From Denitrobacterium detoxificans (GTDB taxonomy: Bacteria; Actinomycetota; Coriobacteriia; Coriobacteriales; Eggerthellaceae), in contig NZ_SUUH01000006.1 in the NCBI RefSeq assembly GCF_015062615.1, positions 83,327 to 147,326 on the forward strand: 64,000 bases of DNA, given 5' to 3'. Shown piece after piece: positions 1-8,191 of the stretch. Below the pieces are notes generated by a model. The model worked only from the letters and a program-made list of their open reading frames with translations. It was not told the DNA's origin and did no database searches. Within the stretch, counting starts at the first letter, position 1, and the number at the start of each line of letters is the position of its first letter. The position numbers and the translations under genes are program-made.

Positions 1-1
1 C

Positions 2-808
2 AGCTTGGTCATGACGGGCATCCCCTTTGGTGGACTTCTGGCGGCCTTTGCCTGCTCGTCGTTGCTTTCCCTGGTGGGGTGGCGTGCTCTCATGTTTCTA
101 GCGGGGCTGATCGGCGTGCTGCCCGTATCGATCGTCGTCCCTGTTGCGTCACGCGTGGTCGCGAAGTTGGAGGGGACGCAGCCTGGTGCCGCGGCTCGTT
201 CCGCGCAGCAAACACTACGTCAGTTGAGTGCGAGGTCGAAGGCCCTTTTGGGAATGCTCTGTGCCATGACGTTTCTGTTCCTCATGGCGTATTACGGCAT
301 GAGCACCTGGCTTGCGCAGCTCATGCGCGTGTTCAACTTGCCGTTGGAGAATTCGCTGCAGATGATGGTGGTGCTGAATTTTGGCTGCGTTATGGGGTCG
401 CTGCTCACAGCATGGCTTGCCACGCGCATGAGCGTGAAGGTAGTTGCCATGGGCAGCGGGTTGCTTGCCTCGTTGTGCCTTATCGGCATAGCCATGCATC
501 CGAGTAGCGGAGCGCTGTTGATGGCGTTCGTCTTCTTTGCTGGCGTGGGCGCCATTAGCGCGCAGAACCTTACGAATGCGCTGGTCTCGAATGCGTTCCC
601 CGAGGAGTTGCGTCCTACGGCCCTGGGTATGTCGCTGGGCATTGGGCGCTTGGGTGCGGTGGTGTCGCCTGCGGTGGGTGGCCTGATCCTGCAATCGGGT
701 TTCGATGCTGGCTGGGTGCTGGTGATGCTGGCTACCGCGGAAGTGGTTGGCGTGGGGCTGCTTCTGCCGTACGCGCCGTACCGCCGCGCCGAAGCTGCGG
801 AAGCGTAG
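2..808 (+). CDS. MFS transporter, C-terminal part (5' end outside window)
   Basis: This is the C-terminal 260-plus residues of a polytopic major facilitator superfamily permease. The frame is open from the left edge, so the true start lies outside the window. The visible part has a charged cytoplasmic loop (around residues 50-80) followed by about six hydrophobic helices, matching the second half of a 12-helix MFS protein. The glycine-rich stretch in the penultimate helices (GMSLGIGRLGAVVSPAVGG) resembles the organic-acid and aromatic-acid proton symporter group, but the substrate cannot be read from this fragment. It ends with TAG just before a palindromic repeat cluster. Confidence 0.85.
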   Translation, partial: SLVMTGIPFGGLLAAFACSSLLSLVGWRALMFLAGLIGVLPVSIVVPVASRVVAKLEGTQPGAAARSAQQTLRQLSARSKALLGMLCAMTFLFLMAYYGMSTWLAQLMRVFNLPLENSLQMMVVLNFGCVMGSLLTAWLATRMSVKVVAMGSGLLASLCLIGIAMHPSSGALLMAFVFFAGVGAISAQNLTNALVSNAFPEELRPTALGMSLGIGRLGAVVSPAVGGLILQSGFDAGWVLVMLATAEVVGVGLLLPYAPYRRAEAAEA

Positions 809-817
809 GGCCGAAGG

Positions 818-995
818 GTGACAAGGGGACGGTTCTTCTGTCACCCCCCCCATTTGGCAGCTGGTGACTCTTTGCTGCTGGCGACCAGAGTGGGGTGACA
901 GCGGAACCGTCCCCCTGTCACCTTTATTTGGCAGCTGGTGACTCTTTGCTGCTGGCGGCCAGAGTGGGGTGACAGAAGAACCGTCCCTCTGTCAC
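818..995. repeat. Cluster of three 27-bp palindromic repeats within a 74-bp tandem repeat
   Basis: Three inverted-repeat units lie at 818-844, 895-921 and 969-995. Each begins GTGACA, ends TGTCAC and has a GGGGACGGTTC or GAACCGTCCCC type core; the second and third are in the opposite orientation to the first. Units two and three are each preceded by a nearly identical 49-bp segment (852-900 and 926-974, one mismatch), giving a 74-bp period. The layout resembles REP-type intergenic elements. No transposase gene is nearby. Confidence 0.8.
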
Positions 996-1016
996 CTTGT
1001 CTCCCTGGGGAAATAA

Positions 1017-1038
1017 AAAGCCGCGCGAAGGCGGCTTT
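1017..1038 (-). terminator. Rho-independent terminator of tRNA-Gly
   Basis: On the minus strand an 8-bp stem (AAAGCCGC / GCGGCTTT) with a 6-nt loop is followed by a T-rich tail. It lies about 10 bp beyond the CCA end of the tRNA. Confidence 0.75.
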
Positions 1039-1046
1039 ACATGCAA

Positions 1047-1122
<76 letters not shown>

Positions 1123-1134
1123 GTAGGAATTAGT

Positions 1135-1162
1135 ATTCTATCCAGATTCCCCGCGAGTGCAA
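1135..1162 (-). promoter_or_regulatory. Promoter of tRNA-Gly
   Basis: The minus strand has a -35 box TTGCAC and a -10 box TAGAAT separated by 16 bp. The -10 box ends 12 bp before the mature tRNA, as expected for a stable RNA promoter. Confidence 0.7.
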
Positions 1163-1228
1163 GGGAAAATGGCAAATGAGGACGTGAATCCACATTTCCT
1201 CTTGAAGTGCACGTGTGGGACGTGTTTG

Positions 1229-1762
1229 CTAGCCTCGCGCCTCGTCGTGCGTACCGATGAATTTCTCCATCCAGACCATGTTGTACCAGCGGTCGAATTT
1301 CCGGCCGCACTTGTGAAACGTGCCAACCTTCTGAAATCCCAGATGCGCATGGAAATGCTCGCTGTTGCGCGTAAGGTATTCGTCCTCCTCGATGGGGTCG
1401 CCGATGCAGGCGTAGAGGTTCAGGATGCCCTTCGCCTTCAGGCGCTGCTCGAGAGCTTCGTAGAGCGCGCGGCCATAGCCCCGCTTGCGTGCGTCGTGAT
1501 GCAGGTAGATGGAAAGCTCGCAGGAATGACGGTAGGCTTCGCGCCCCACGAAGGGGCCGGCGTAGGCGTAGCCCTGAATCGCACCCTCGTCTTCGACCAC
1601 TAGATAGGGGTATCCGCCGGTCAGCGTCTTTTGGATGCGCCTGCCGAAATCCGCAACGGAGGGCGTCTCGCATTCGAAGGTGATGGCGGTGTTTTCGACG
1701 TAGTGGGCGTAAATGGCCAGAAGGTATTCCGCGTCGTCGACGGTGGCGGTTCGGATAATCAT
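1229..1762 (-). CDS. GNAT family N-acetyltransferase (phosphinothricin acetyltransferase-like)
   Basis: This is a 177-residue single-domain acetyltransferase using acetyl-CoA. The start MIIRTATVDDAEYLLAIYAH, the central motif with KRGYGRALYEALEQ (acetyl-CoA pyrophosphate loop, about residues 93-107) and the C-terminal FHKCGRKFDRWYNMVWMEK are typical of the Pat/MddA branch, whose members acetylate amino-group compounds such as methionine sulfoximine or act as general amino-acid acetyltransferases. The length is normal for the branch. The ATG is preceded by GAGGAGGG. The gene stands alone upstream of the tRNA. The actual substrate is unknown. Confidence 0.88.
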   Translation of the reverse strand: MIIRTATVDDAEYLLAIYAHYVENTAITFECETPSVADFGRRIQKTLTGGYPYLVVEDEGAIQGYAYAGPFVGREAYRHSCELSIYLHHDARKRGYGRALYEALEQRLKAKGILNLYACIGDPIEEDEYLTRNSEHFHAHLGFQKVGTFHKCGRKFDRWYNMVWMEKFIGTHDEARG

Positions 1763-1860
1763 GGGTTCCCTCCTCGCTCGCTCCTTGGTTAGTGGGCATT
1801 ATAGGCGAGTTGTGCGTGGCCTGGGGGAATGCGCTGGGGATTTCAACGGCTGTTAACATG

Positions 1861-1900
1861 CGAAAAGCGCCGCCCGGGGTGCAAAGGACGGCGCTTTTCG
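1861..1900 (-). terminator. Terminator after the two small membrane-protein genes
   Basis: A 12-bp perfect inverted repeat (CGAAAAGCGCCG / CGGCGCTTTTCG) with a 16-nt loop begins 15 bp past the minus-strand stop at 1915. The stem itself ends in a T run. It could also act on the other strand. Confidence 0.7.
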
Positions 1901-1914
1901 AGGAGAGGAGGCGA

Positions 1915-2223
1915 CTATTTGGCGAGGGAAGTCCTCAGGACGTGCTTGGGATCCTTCGCTACCAGGTAGATTGCCCATGCCGCCAGGCCTACGGCCACGA
2001 CGACCAGGCCAAGAATGGCATCGTCGATCATTGCGGCGGTGTCGGTGATTTCGATGAAGCCTTCGCCTTCGATAAGGCCGTTAATGCCGTCGACGCACCA
2101 CATAAGGGCGGCGCCCCAGTACATAAGGGCAAGCGTACCGAAGCGCATGCTCGAGTTCGGCGTGGTGGCATACCAAATGGCCGTGACAATGGCTGCAGCC
2201 AGGAACGTGATGACGAGCGTCAT
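1915..2223 (-). CDS. Small membrane protein of unknown function
   Basis: This 102-residue protein has about three hydrophobic helices: residues 1-18, around 27-50 with YWGAALMWCVDGINGL, and around 66-88. It ends in a short basic tail. I do not recognise a family. It starts one base after the stop of the upstream gene at 2225, so the two are co-transcribed and probably act together. Repeated tryptophans and an acidic loop (GEGFIEITD) between helices are the only distinctive features. Confidence 0.7.
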   Translation of the reverse strand: MTLVITFLAAAIVTAIWYATTPNSSMRFGTLALMYWGAALMWCVDGINGLIEGEGFIEITDTAAMIDDAILGLVVVAVGLAAWAIYLVAKDPKHVLRTSLAK

Positions 2224-2224
2224 G

Positions 2225-2635
2225 TTATGCCCCCTCTACAACGGTAGACGGGCTACGCTTCACGGCGGCGTCGGCCGCGAAGGTAACAACCAGCCAGGTA
2301 ACGGTAACGAGTATCGCCATGCCAACGCCAACGGTTCCCATTTCGCCGAGCATTACGGGGATTTCAGTGGGGTCTTCCATGGCCGTGAGGAATGGCGGGA
2401 ACGGAACGACCTCGCCATGCCACATGTGCTCGATGCAGAGCAGGATTACGCCGCCCCAGAGCATATTCATGAGCCAGCTGAGCTTGCGCGTCCAGCAAAT
2501 GCCGTGCGTTGCGGGGTCGGTGAGCTGATTGCCCTGCTCGTCGACGATTCCCTTCTCAACTTCGCTCTTCTTGACGGCTGCACGGACCGCCGTTACGACA
2601 ATCGCTTCGCCACCACCTACCAGAAAACAGGCCAT
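2225..2635 (-). CDS. Small membrane protein, partner of the gene at 1915
   Basis: This 136-residue protein starts at the ATG preceded by AAAGGAATACC. It has a glycine-rich hydrophobic N-terminus (ACFLVGGGEAIVVTAV), a charged segment around residues 22-45, then two or three predicted helices, one containing WLMNMLWGGVILLCIEHMWHGE. That arrangement of His and Trp suggests a small integral membrane protein in a two-gene unit with the following gene. An in-frame upstream extension to 2722 lacks a good ribosome binding site and looks non-coding. No family or function can be assigned. Confidence 0.7.
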   Translation of the reverse strand: MACFLVGGGEAIVVTAVRAAVKKSEVEKGIVDEQGNQLTDPATHGICWTRKLSWLMNMLWGGVILLCIEHMWHGEVVPFPPFLTAMEDPTEIPVMLGEMGTVGVGMAILVTVTWLVVTFAADAAVKRSPSTVVEGA

Positions 2636-2797
2636 GGTATTCCTTTCTTGCCGATAACACCTTTTCGAGAATAGTAACACCATTTGCCTATGTACGGGTG
2701 AAGAATTTGGTAATCGTAACACTCGCAGACGATACTTTTAGTTGCGCGGTCCGATGGGATGGTTTCGCAGCCGCGTGGCAGGCGAGGCGCGCGGTTT

Positions 2798-4018
2798 CTA
2801 GCGCGAAATGAGATAGTCGTTCGCGTTGTAGCCCAGCATGAAATCGCGCACGCGTTTCCCCTGTTCGCCTGCCGGTATGCGGAAGAGCGGGAAGCAGGCG
2901 GCGCCTTCGGTGTCGGGGTTCATGGGCCGTAGCTCGCAGAGGTTGTCGAGCGCACCATTGAGCGTGACGCCTTGCTCGATCTTGTCGTAGTCGATGCGGC
3001 AGCCCTGCTTCCAGTTCGGCGGCGTTTCGAGTACGCCCATGCCCGTTGCGGCGCTGGTCGACCGTTCGGCAAGGACGCTTTCCCAGTCGGGCTTCTGGTT
3101 GGCAAGGTAGTACGCATACGTGCGAATGCCGAAGGCGTAATAGCCCACATCGGTACCGCATAGCCCTGCAAATCGTAGCGGGTTCAACTCGATGACGTGC
3201 ACGTTTGCGGGGTCTGCAAACGCTTCGATAGGGTCTTGCTGTGGCGCGTGCCTAACGCGGATCTCGGCATGCAGGCAGTAATTCCGAAAGCGGAAGGTCT
3301 CGTTCGCGTGTTGAAACCAGCGGCGCAGCGCGGGCGCTGCGGAGCGGATGATGTGCGGGCTGGTGAAGTACAGATGGTCCGACGTATCGGCGGCGTCGCG
3401 GAAGTCGTGCTGCAGCACGTTGAGGATCACGGGCTCGCCTTCGCCGTTGAAATACAGATCGACGGCGTATTCCTGGCCGCTCAGATACCCCTCGATGATG
3501 AATCGGTTTGCGGTGACTACGCTGCTGGGGTGTACGTTGCGGCTGGTCATTTCCTCGCGCAGAAGGTTGATGGTGGCGTCCCAATCGCTTGCCTTGCGCA
3601 CCACGTGTACGCCGAAGCTGATGAAGCCAGCGGCAGGCTTCACGACAAGGGGAAATGGAAGCTCGCCCGGGTCGATCGCCAGGAGCTCTTCCATGGTGCA
3701 TTCGCGGAAGAAGAACGTGGGGTCTACCGTTGCGAGGGCGCGTCGCGTCTCGGCCTTGTCCTTGCAGAGCCGAATGCAGCGCAGCAGGTGTTCGTCGTGA
3801 ACGTTGGCGAGCACCCATTCCAGGGCGCTTTCCGAGCTGCTGTATACGCGTTCGCCTGCATCAATGCGTGCGGCGGCGTCTGCGGGGTCTACCAGGTTGA
3901 GCGTACGTCCCTTGGCGGTGACCTCTCGCGCAAATGCGTTGCCGAGCGTGGGGTGCTGTGATGCTTCGAGCCAGTCGAGCATGATGTCCGATGCGTAGGG
4001 CCCTTCGAGTATGAACAT
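2798..4018 (-). CDS. ATP-grasp domain protein
   Basis: This 406-residue soluble protein has the ATP-grasp fold, whose members ligate a carboxylate to an amine or thiol using ATP. FPLVVKPAAGFISFGVHVV (about residues 122-140) fits the nucleotide-binding lysine and glycine-rich loop. EYAVDLYFNGEG (about 205) and VIELNPLRF (about 275, with the E-x-N metal ligands) complete the active site. The N-terminal 100 residues resemble a pre-ATP-grasp domain. The start ATG follows GGACGGAAT. It is monocistronic with no biosynthetic partner nearby, so the substrate pair is unknown. Confidence 0.82.
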   Translation of the reverse strand: MFILEGPYASDIMLDWLEASQHPTLGNAFAREVTAKGRTLNLVDPADAAARIDAGERVYSSSESALEWVLANVHDEHLLRCIRLCKDKAETRRALATVDPTFFFRECTMEELLAIDPGELPFPLVVKPAAGFISFGVHVVRKASDWDATINLLREEMTSRNVHPSSVVTANRFIIEGYLSGQEYAVDLYFNGEGEPVILNVLQHDFRDAADTSDHLYFTSPHIIRSAAPALRRWFQHANETFRFRNYCLHAEIRVRHAPQQDPIEAFADPANVHVIELNPLRFAGLCGTDVGYYAFGIRTYAYYLANQKPDWESVLAERSTSAATGMGVLETPPNWKQGCRIDYDKIEQGVTLNGALDNLCELRPMNPDTEGAACFPLFRIPAGEQGKRVRDFMLGYNANDYLISR

Positions 4019-4075
4019 ATTCCGTCCGTTCTATCGTGTGGGCCGCGCACTCCCAGTGATTGACGAGTTTTTATT

Positions 4076-4996
4076 CTACCCCTCGCAGCAGGCGGGGGTT
4101 GCGTGCGTGTTCTTCAGTATCGAGGCTTCCTTGCGCAGGCATTTCAGGTATGCGTTCTCGTGCGCCGCAAGATGGCGGCCTTCGGGCCATGAAAAGCAAA
4201 TTTGCCAGGTTATCCCTTCAAGGGGTAGGGCCACGATGTCGCTGGAGTGGGTGAAGACGTCGAGCGCAACTAGATGGGGAAGGCAGAACCCAAGCCCCTT
4301 GCCCGAAAGCGCGAAGTTGTAGATCCAGAATATCTCGGCGTAGGAGATGACATCAACAGCGACATCGCGTTGGATGCATTCCCTGGTGAACGCTTCGAAG
4401 ATGCGGAAGTCCTTGCCCGGCATAGCGACCTTGCGGCCCGCGAGGTCCTCGAACGTTAGGCGCTTTCGCTTGCTGAGCGGATCGTCCTTGCGCACCCACA
4501 GCATAACGGGGCTGCTCGTGAGATTCACGGTGGTAAGTCCGCGTGCTGCTGGTTGAATGGTTATGCCCACGTCGAAGAATCCGTCGCGGACGAGCGAATC
4601 GCAGAGCGCATCGGGGAGCTCGGAGAAGGAGACTTTTACGCTGGGATTCAGCGATTCGTAGCGCTGCAGGGCATCGACACCGAACAGACCAGGGATGCCC
4701 AGGGCGCAGGCGACCTTGATTTCGAGCTTGCTTTCGCTGGAAATGCGTTCAAACGCCGTACCCAGCTGGTGCTGGGCTGCCTGAACGTACTTTGCGTATT
4801 GGTAGTATTCGTCGGCGTAGCGCGTGGGTTTCCGCACGCCGCGCTCATCGGTTTCGAAGAGGGGTACGCCCAGGTCACGTTCGAGGTTCCTAATGATTTT
4901 GGTGAAACCCTGGGGCGTCATGGGCACCTGTGCCGCTGCGGCGCTGAAGTTGGGCGAATCGTAGGCAAGTATGAAATAGCGACTGCGGTCTTCCAC
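4076..4996 (-). CDS. LysR family transcriptional regulator
   Basis: The N-terminal winged helix-turn-helix (YFILAYDSPNFSAAAAQVP, then TPQGFTKIIRNLERDLGVPLFE) and the C-terminal effector-binding domain are those of LysR proteins. I chose the GTG at 4996 because it follows GGGGG at good spacing and puts the HTH at the usual distance from the N-terminus (306 residues). An ATG at 5044 (and one at 5077) would add a Cys-containing extension. It is divergent from the flavin reductase at 5243, so it probably controls that gene and itself from the shared intergenic region. The inducer is unknown but may be the reductase substrate. Confidence 0.88.
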   Translation of the reverse strand: MEDRSRYFILAYDSPNFSAAAAQVPMTPQGFTKIIRNLERDLGVPLFETDERGVRKPTRYADEYYQYAKYVQAAQHQLGTAFERISSESKLEIKVACALGIPGLFGVDALQRYESLNPSVKVSFSELPDALCDSLVRDGFFDVGITIQPAARGLTTVNLTSSPVMLWVRKDDPLSKRKRLTFEDLAGRKVAMPGKDFRIFEAFTRECIQRDVAVDVISYAEIFWIYNFALSGKGLGFCLPHLVALDVFTHSSDIVALPLEGITWQICFSWPEGRHLAAHENAYLKCLRKEASILKNTHATPACCEG

Positions 4997-5087
4997 TGTG
5001 TAATCCCCCTTGCAATGCAGGCACGGCCTGCCATCCCTCCACATTGAATTTTCGCCTCTCTCAGGCGATGTCACCAATGGTAGTTCC

Positions 5088-5104
5088 TGTAACGGTTCGT
5101 TACA
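5088..5104. promoter_or_regulatory. Candidate LysR operator between divergent genes
   Basis: This is the perfect inverted repeat TGTAACG-GTT-CGTTACA. Its core TAACGGTTCGTTA fits the LysR rule T-N11-A. It lies about 92 bp upstream of the LysR start and 139 bp upstream of the reductase start. Confidence 0.6.
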
Positions 5105-5242
5105 ACGCTCAACTTCTGGCTACAGTTCTGGGCCGTACGCAGGCGTTTTAGCGTGGAAGAATGAGGGCATCGAAGAACGGCGTAAGGGACCGCAGCGAGG
5201 GAAGCTTGCGGGCGCCGTTTATCTCAACCAAAGGAGAGGGAA

Positions 5243-6958
5243 ATGGCTATGAACAAACAGGGCATGTCTCGTCGTTCGTTCCTTACCGGTGCCGGCATCA
5301 TCGCCGCGGGCGTCGCGGGCACTTCGCTCGTAGGCTGCGGAGGCAGTAAGTCTCGCAGCGAATCGGCTGTCAATACCGCAACGGATGCGGCAAGCACGAG
5401 CGCGGGTTCCACCGAGAACAGCGCAATCTGGGACATCAAGGAGCTGGGCGAGCCCAAGCAGACCGTCCAGGCCGATGTGTGCATCGTTGGTGCTGGCGGC
5501 ACGGGCACGGCTGCGGCCATTCAGGCAATCGACCTGGGCTTGAAGCCCGTTATCATCGAGCGCATGAGCGGTTACGGCGGATCGTTCGTGGGCACCGAGG
5601 GTATGACGGCATTCGGCACCAAGTACATCGAGGCAGACGGTGGCGTTATGTTTGCCGGCGCGTACGACCCCACGCAGGAGTATGGCGTTGAAAACGCAAC
5701 GAACACCTGTCTGAACTACCATCACTGGATTCCGCAACACAAGCTGTATATGAACTACTTCAATCAGACCGCCGAGACGATCGAATGGCTTGAGAGCCAT
5801 GGCGTGAAGTTCGAGGGCAACATCTCCATTGGCTCCGGCCCGAAGGTCTGGCATGTTTACGATAAGGGCGAAGAGCTTTCCCCGGGCGGTTATTTCATGA
5901 AGTGCTTTGGTGCCGAGGCGGAAAAGCTGGGCGTAGAGGCTCACTTCGGCTACTACGGTCGCAAGCTTGTCATGGAAGACGGTAAGGTTGCTGGCGTGCT
6001 CGCCGAGAGCGAGAAGGGCGATGTCCTGAAGGTGGAGGCCCCTGTCGTCATGATTGCCACGGGCGGCTATGCCAACAACGCGGACTTCCTGTACGAGGTT
6101 TCCGAAACCAAGAACAAGAACATCCAGGCCATGGGCATGAACTGCCGCGAGGCCGACGGCATCAAGATGGCCAAGGACGCGGGCGCGGCTATGGCCGAGG
6201 GCCTGGGCACGGTTATGTGGTGCGGCCCCGTTACGCTGGGTGCTGTTACCTCCACGTGGACCACGGACGCTTATTCCGTGGGCGTGCAGCCCACGCTGTG
6301 GCTCAACCAGGATGGCGAGCGCTTCTGCAAGGAAGACCTCTGGATCGATGACTTCTCTGGCGCGGGCATGTGCGTACGCAACCAGGATCGTACGTTCGTC
6401 CTGTTTACCGAAGCGGATATGGCTCGCTGGGAGGCGGATGGCCCCGATGGTCAGGTCTTCTCGTTCGGCCAGCCTGGTAAGCCGCTGTCCACGGCGCGTG
6501 AAACCCTGCAGAAGTCCGAAGGCTGCCATGTGGGCAACGACCTTGCGGCTCTATGCCAGGAAGTTGGCCTCGACGCTGCGGCTGTTCAGGCTACGGTGGA
6601 TGCCTACAACCAGCAGTGTGCTGTTGCCGCTGGTCTGGACGGGGAAGACACCTCTGCTGACAAGGAATTCGGCAAGCGCGCCAAGTACATGCATGCTGTT
6701 GATGCTGGTCCTTACTGGCTGTGCGAAGTGGCCGACGGCTACTACACGACGTGCGGTGGCATCAAGGTCAACGAGAAGATTCAGGTCATTAGCGAGGAAG
6801 GCGAAGTGATCCCCGGTCTGTATGCGGGCGGTTCCGACGCTGGCGGACTGTATGGCGACTCGTATGACGTGAAGTTCGCCCCTGGTTCCCAGGCTGGCTG
6901 GGCCGTCAACTCTGGTCGTCTTGCCATGAAGGATGCCGCGAAGTACCTGAATAGGTAA
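5243..6958 (+). CDS. Tat-exported FAD-dependent fumarate-reductase-like lipoprotein
   Basis: This 571-residue flavoprotein of the fumarate reductase/succinate dehydrogenase flavoprotein family probably reduces an unsaturated organic acid outside the membrane. A twin-arginine signal (SRRSFLTGAG, residues 9-18) ends in a lipobox LVGC (Cys32), so the protein should be a Tat-exported lipoprotein. The FAD-binding loop is IVGAGGTGTAAA (81-92), with IIERMSGYGGS following and a C-terminal flavin loop GLYAGGSDAGGLYGDSY. There is no CxxCH haem motif and no FMN-linked domain, so electrons must come from a separate carrier that is not encoded beside it. The ATG is preceded by AGGAGAGGG. The divergent LysR gene is the likely regulator. 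Substrate unknown; fumarate, urocanate and cinnamate-type acids are options. Confidence 0.9.
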   Translation: MAMNKQGMSRRSFLTGAGIIAAGVAGTSLVGCGGSKSRSESAVNTATDAASTSAGSTENSAIWDIKELGEPKQTVQADVCIVGAGGTGTAAAIQAIDLGLKPVIIERMSGYGGSFVGTEGMTAFGTKYIEADGGVMFAGAYDPTQEYGVENATNTCLNYHHWIPQHKLYMNYFNQTAETIEWLESHGVKFEGNISIGSGPKVWHVYDKGEELSPGGYFMKCFGAEAEKLGVEAHFGYYGRKLVMEDGKVAGVLAESEKGDVLKVEAPVVMIATGGYANNADFLYEVSETKNKNIQAMGMNCREADGIKMAKDAGAAMAEGLGTVMWCGPVTLGAVTSTWTTDAYSVGVQPTLWLNQDGERFCKEDLWIDDFSGAGMCVRNQDRTFVLFTEADMARWEADGPDGQVFSFGQPGKPLSTARETLQKSEGCHVGNDLAALCQEVGLDAAAVQATVDAYNQQCAVAAGLDGEDTSADKEFGKRAKYMHAVDAGPYWLCEVADGYYTTCGGIKVNEKIQVISEEGEVIPGLYAGGSDAGGLYGDSYDVKFAPGSQAGWAVNSGRLAMKDAAKYLNR

Positions 6959-7035
6959 GCCCCTCCCTGCCGGGCGCACTCCCTCCCATCGCCCGGCACT
7001 CCCATATCGACTACGGGGCTGCAGCCCTCGTAATC

Positions 7036-7068
7036 CGACGAAGCCGCCTATCCTGGGCGGCTTCGTCG
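7036..7068 (+). terminator. Hairpin terminator after the flavin reductase
   Basis: A 13-bp stem (CGACGAAGCCGCC / GGCGGCTTCGTCG) with a 7-nt loop lies 80 bp past the stop. The T-tract is weak. Confidence 0.6.
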
Positions 7069-7116
7069 TGTTGAGGTGGCCGCGTGGGGGTGCTGTGCCT
7101 TGTTCGCGTTTGCAAT

Positions 7117-7146
7117 TTGTCGGTTGCGTTAGGTTTGCCTATCTAT
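7117..7146 (+). promoter_or_regulatory. Promoter with weak DtxR/IdeR-like box before the hydrolase
   Basis: The -35 box TTGTCG (7117-7122) and -10 box TATCTA (7140-7145) are 17 bp apart. Overlapping the -10 is TTAGGTTTGCCTATCTAT (7129-7146), which keeps TTAGG-N5-CTA of the IdeR consensus but diverges in the right half. Confidence 0.4.
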
Positions 7147-7205
7147 GAGGTTTGAGCAGGTTATTGGCGGTATGCTGCAGCAAAATCAATCGAGGGAGAT
7201 GCTGA

Positions 7206-7991
7206 ATGCGATTCGAAGAGCGCGGATTGGAACACGGGAAGACGTTGCTCTTGCTGCCGGGGACGTGCTGCACGTGGCGCGTGAACTTCTCGACGGTGAT
7301 GGGGCATTTCGAACAGCGGTACCATGTCATTGCCGTTGACTACGATGGGTTCGATGGCGACTCTGCTTCCGAATTCCCCGACATGATATCCGTGACCGAA
7401 AAGATCGAGCGCTACATTATGGAACGCCATGGCGGTCGCGTCGATGGAGCGTATGGTTCATCGCTGGGCGGTAGCTTCGTGGGCTTACTCGTGCAGCGCG
7501 AGCGCATTCACATCGACCACGCGTTCATTGGCAGCTCCGACTTGGACCAGGCGGGACGCATGGGCGCGGCGCTGCAAACGTTCGTTATTGGCCGCCTTGT
7601 GTATGCTGCCGGCCATTCTGCGAAGAAGCGCGAGCGTCTTATCAACTGGATCTATCCACCCAAGAAGGACGGCGAATCCGTGGGCATGCGCGCGTTCATG
7701 GAAGTCTGGGCCGAAAGCCTGGCAAGCGTGTCGAAGGCGACGGCGATGAACCAGTATAAAAGCGATGTGCTTACGCCGCTCGACACGCCCATCCACGTGG
7801 CAGGAACGACCTTCCACGTGATATACGCGCTGAAGATGGGACCGAAGTACGAGAGGCGCTATCGGCAGCACTTCAAGAGCCTCGACCTTATGCGCTACGA
7901 CATGCAGCACGAGGAGTGGCTGTTCGATGCGGGTTCGAGCTTGCATGGCAGCGTACTTGCCGATATTGATGCACGTATGGGGCTGGTGTAG
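7206..7991 (+). CDS. Alpha/beta hydrolase
   Basis: This 261-residue protein has the alpha/beta hydrolase layout. An N-terminal strand and oxyanion loop (LLLLPGTCCTWRVNF) are followed by the DYDGFDG strand and a nucleophile elbow YGSSLGGSF with the catalytic serine near residue 86. The acidic residue and the C-terminal histidine are less clear; HGSVLADI near the end is a candidate position for the histidine. No signal peptide is present, so it acts in the cytoplasm. The gene is monocistronic. A possible iron-responsive box overlaps its promoter, which would fit a siderophore esterase, but that is speculation. Confidence 0.78.
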   Translation: MRFEERGLEHGKTLLLLPGTCCTWRVNFSTVMGHFEQRYHVIAVDYDGFDGDSASEFPDMISVTEKIERYIMERHGGRVDGAYGSSLGGSFVGLLVQRERIHIDHAFIGSSDLDQAGRMGAALQTFVIGRLVYAAGHSAKKRERLINWIYPPKKDGESVGMRAFMEVWAESLASVSKATAMNQYKSDVLTPLDTPIHVAGTTFHVIYALKMGPKYERRYRQHFKSLDLMRYDMQHEEWLFDAGSSLHGSVLADIDARMGLV

Positions 7992-8045
7992 CAACAGCTC
8001 CATACGTGCATCTCTATACTTTGGCCTTTGTACGACCAGCTCGTT

Positions 8046-8165
8046 CCTTTTTCAGAAAAGGTAGTCCAGTGGCCTTCTGCGGGCGTCGTTTCGGCTTCTA
8101 AAGTGCTATCGAACTGGGAAAATGCAGTTAGGTTTTAAACGTCCGCTTTCCTTTTCTGAAAAAGG
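8046..8165. repeat. Pair of inverted 16-bp repeats between convergent genes
   Basis: CCTTTTTCAGAAAAGG at 8046-8061 and its exact reverse complement CCTTTTCTGAAAAAGG at 8150-8165 are separated by 88 bp. Each copy can also fold into a 6-bp hairpin. They lie between the convergent hydrolase and torD-like genes and may serve as terminators in both directions. Confidence 0.6.
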
Positions 8166-8191
8166 CGCAAGAGCGAAAGGAGCGAGAGGGG

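Noticed and set aside
818..995. Repeat array considered as a CRISPR
   Set aside because: Only three palindromic units with mixed orientation and repeated, not unique, intervening sequence; no cas genes are in the window.
5219..6529. Long minus-strand frame (436 codons) opposite the flavin reductase gene
   Set aside because: It overlaps a well supported gene, its protein is His/Arg/Ala-rich without family features, and the GC-rich third positions explain the open frame.
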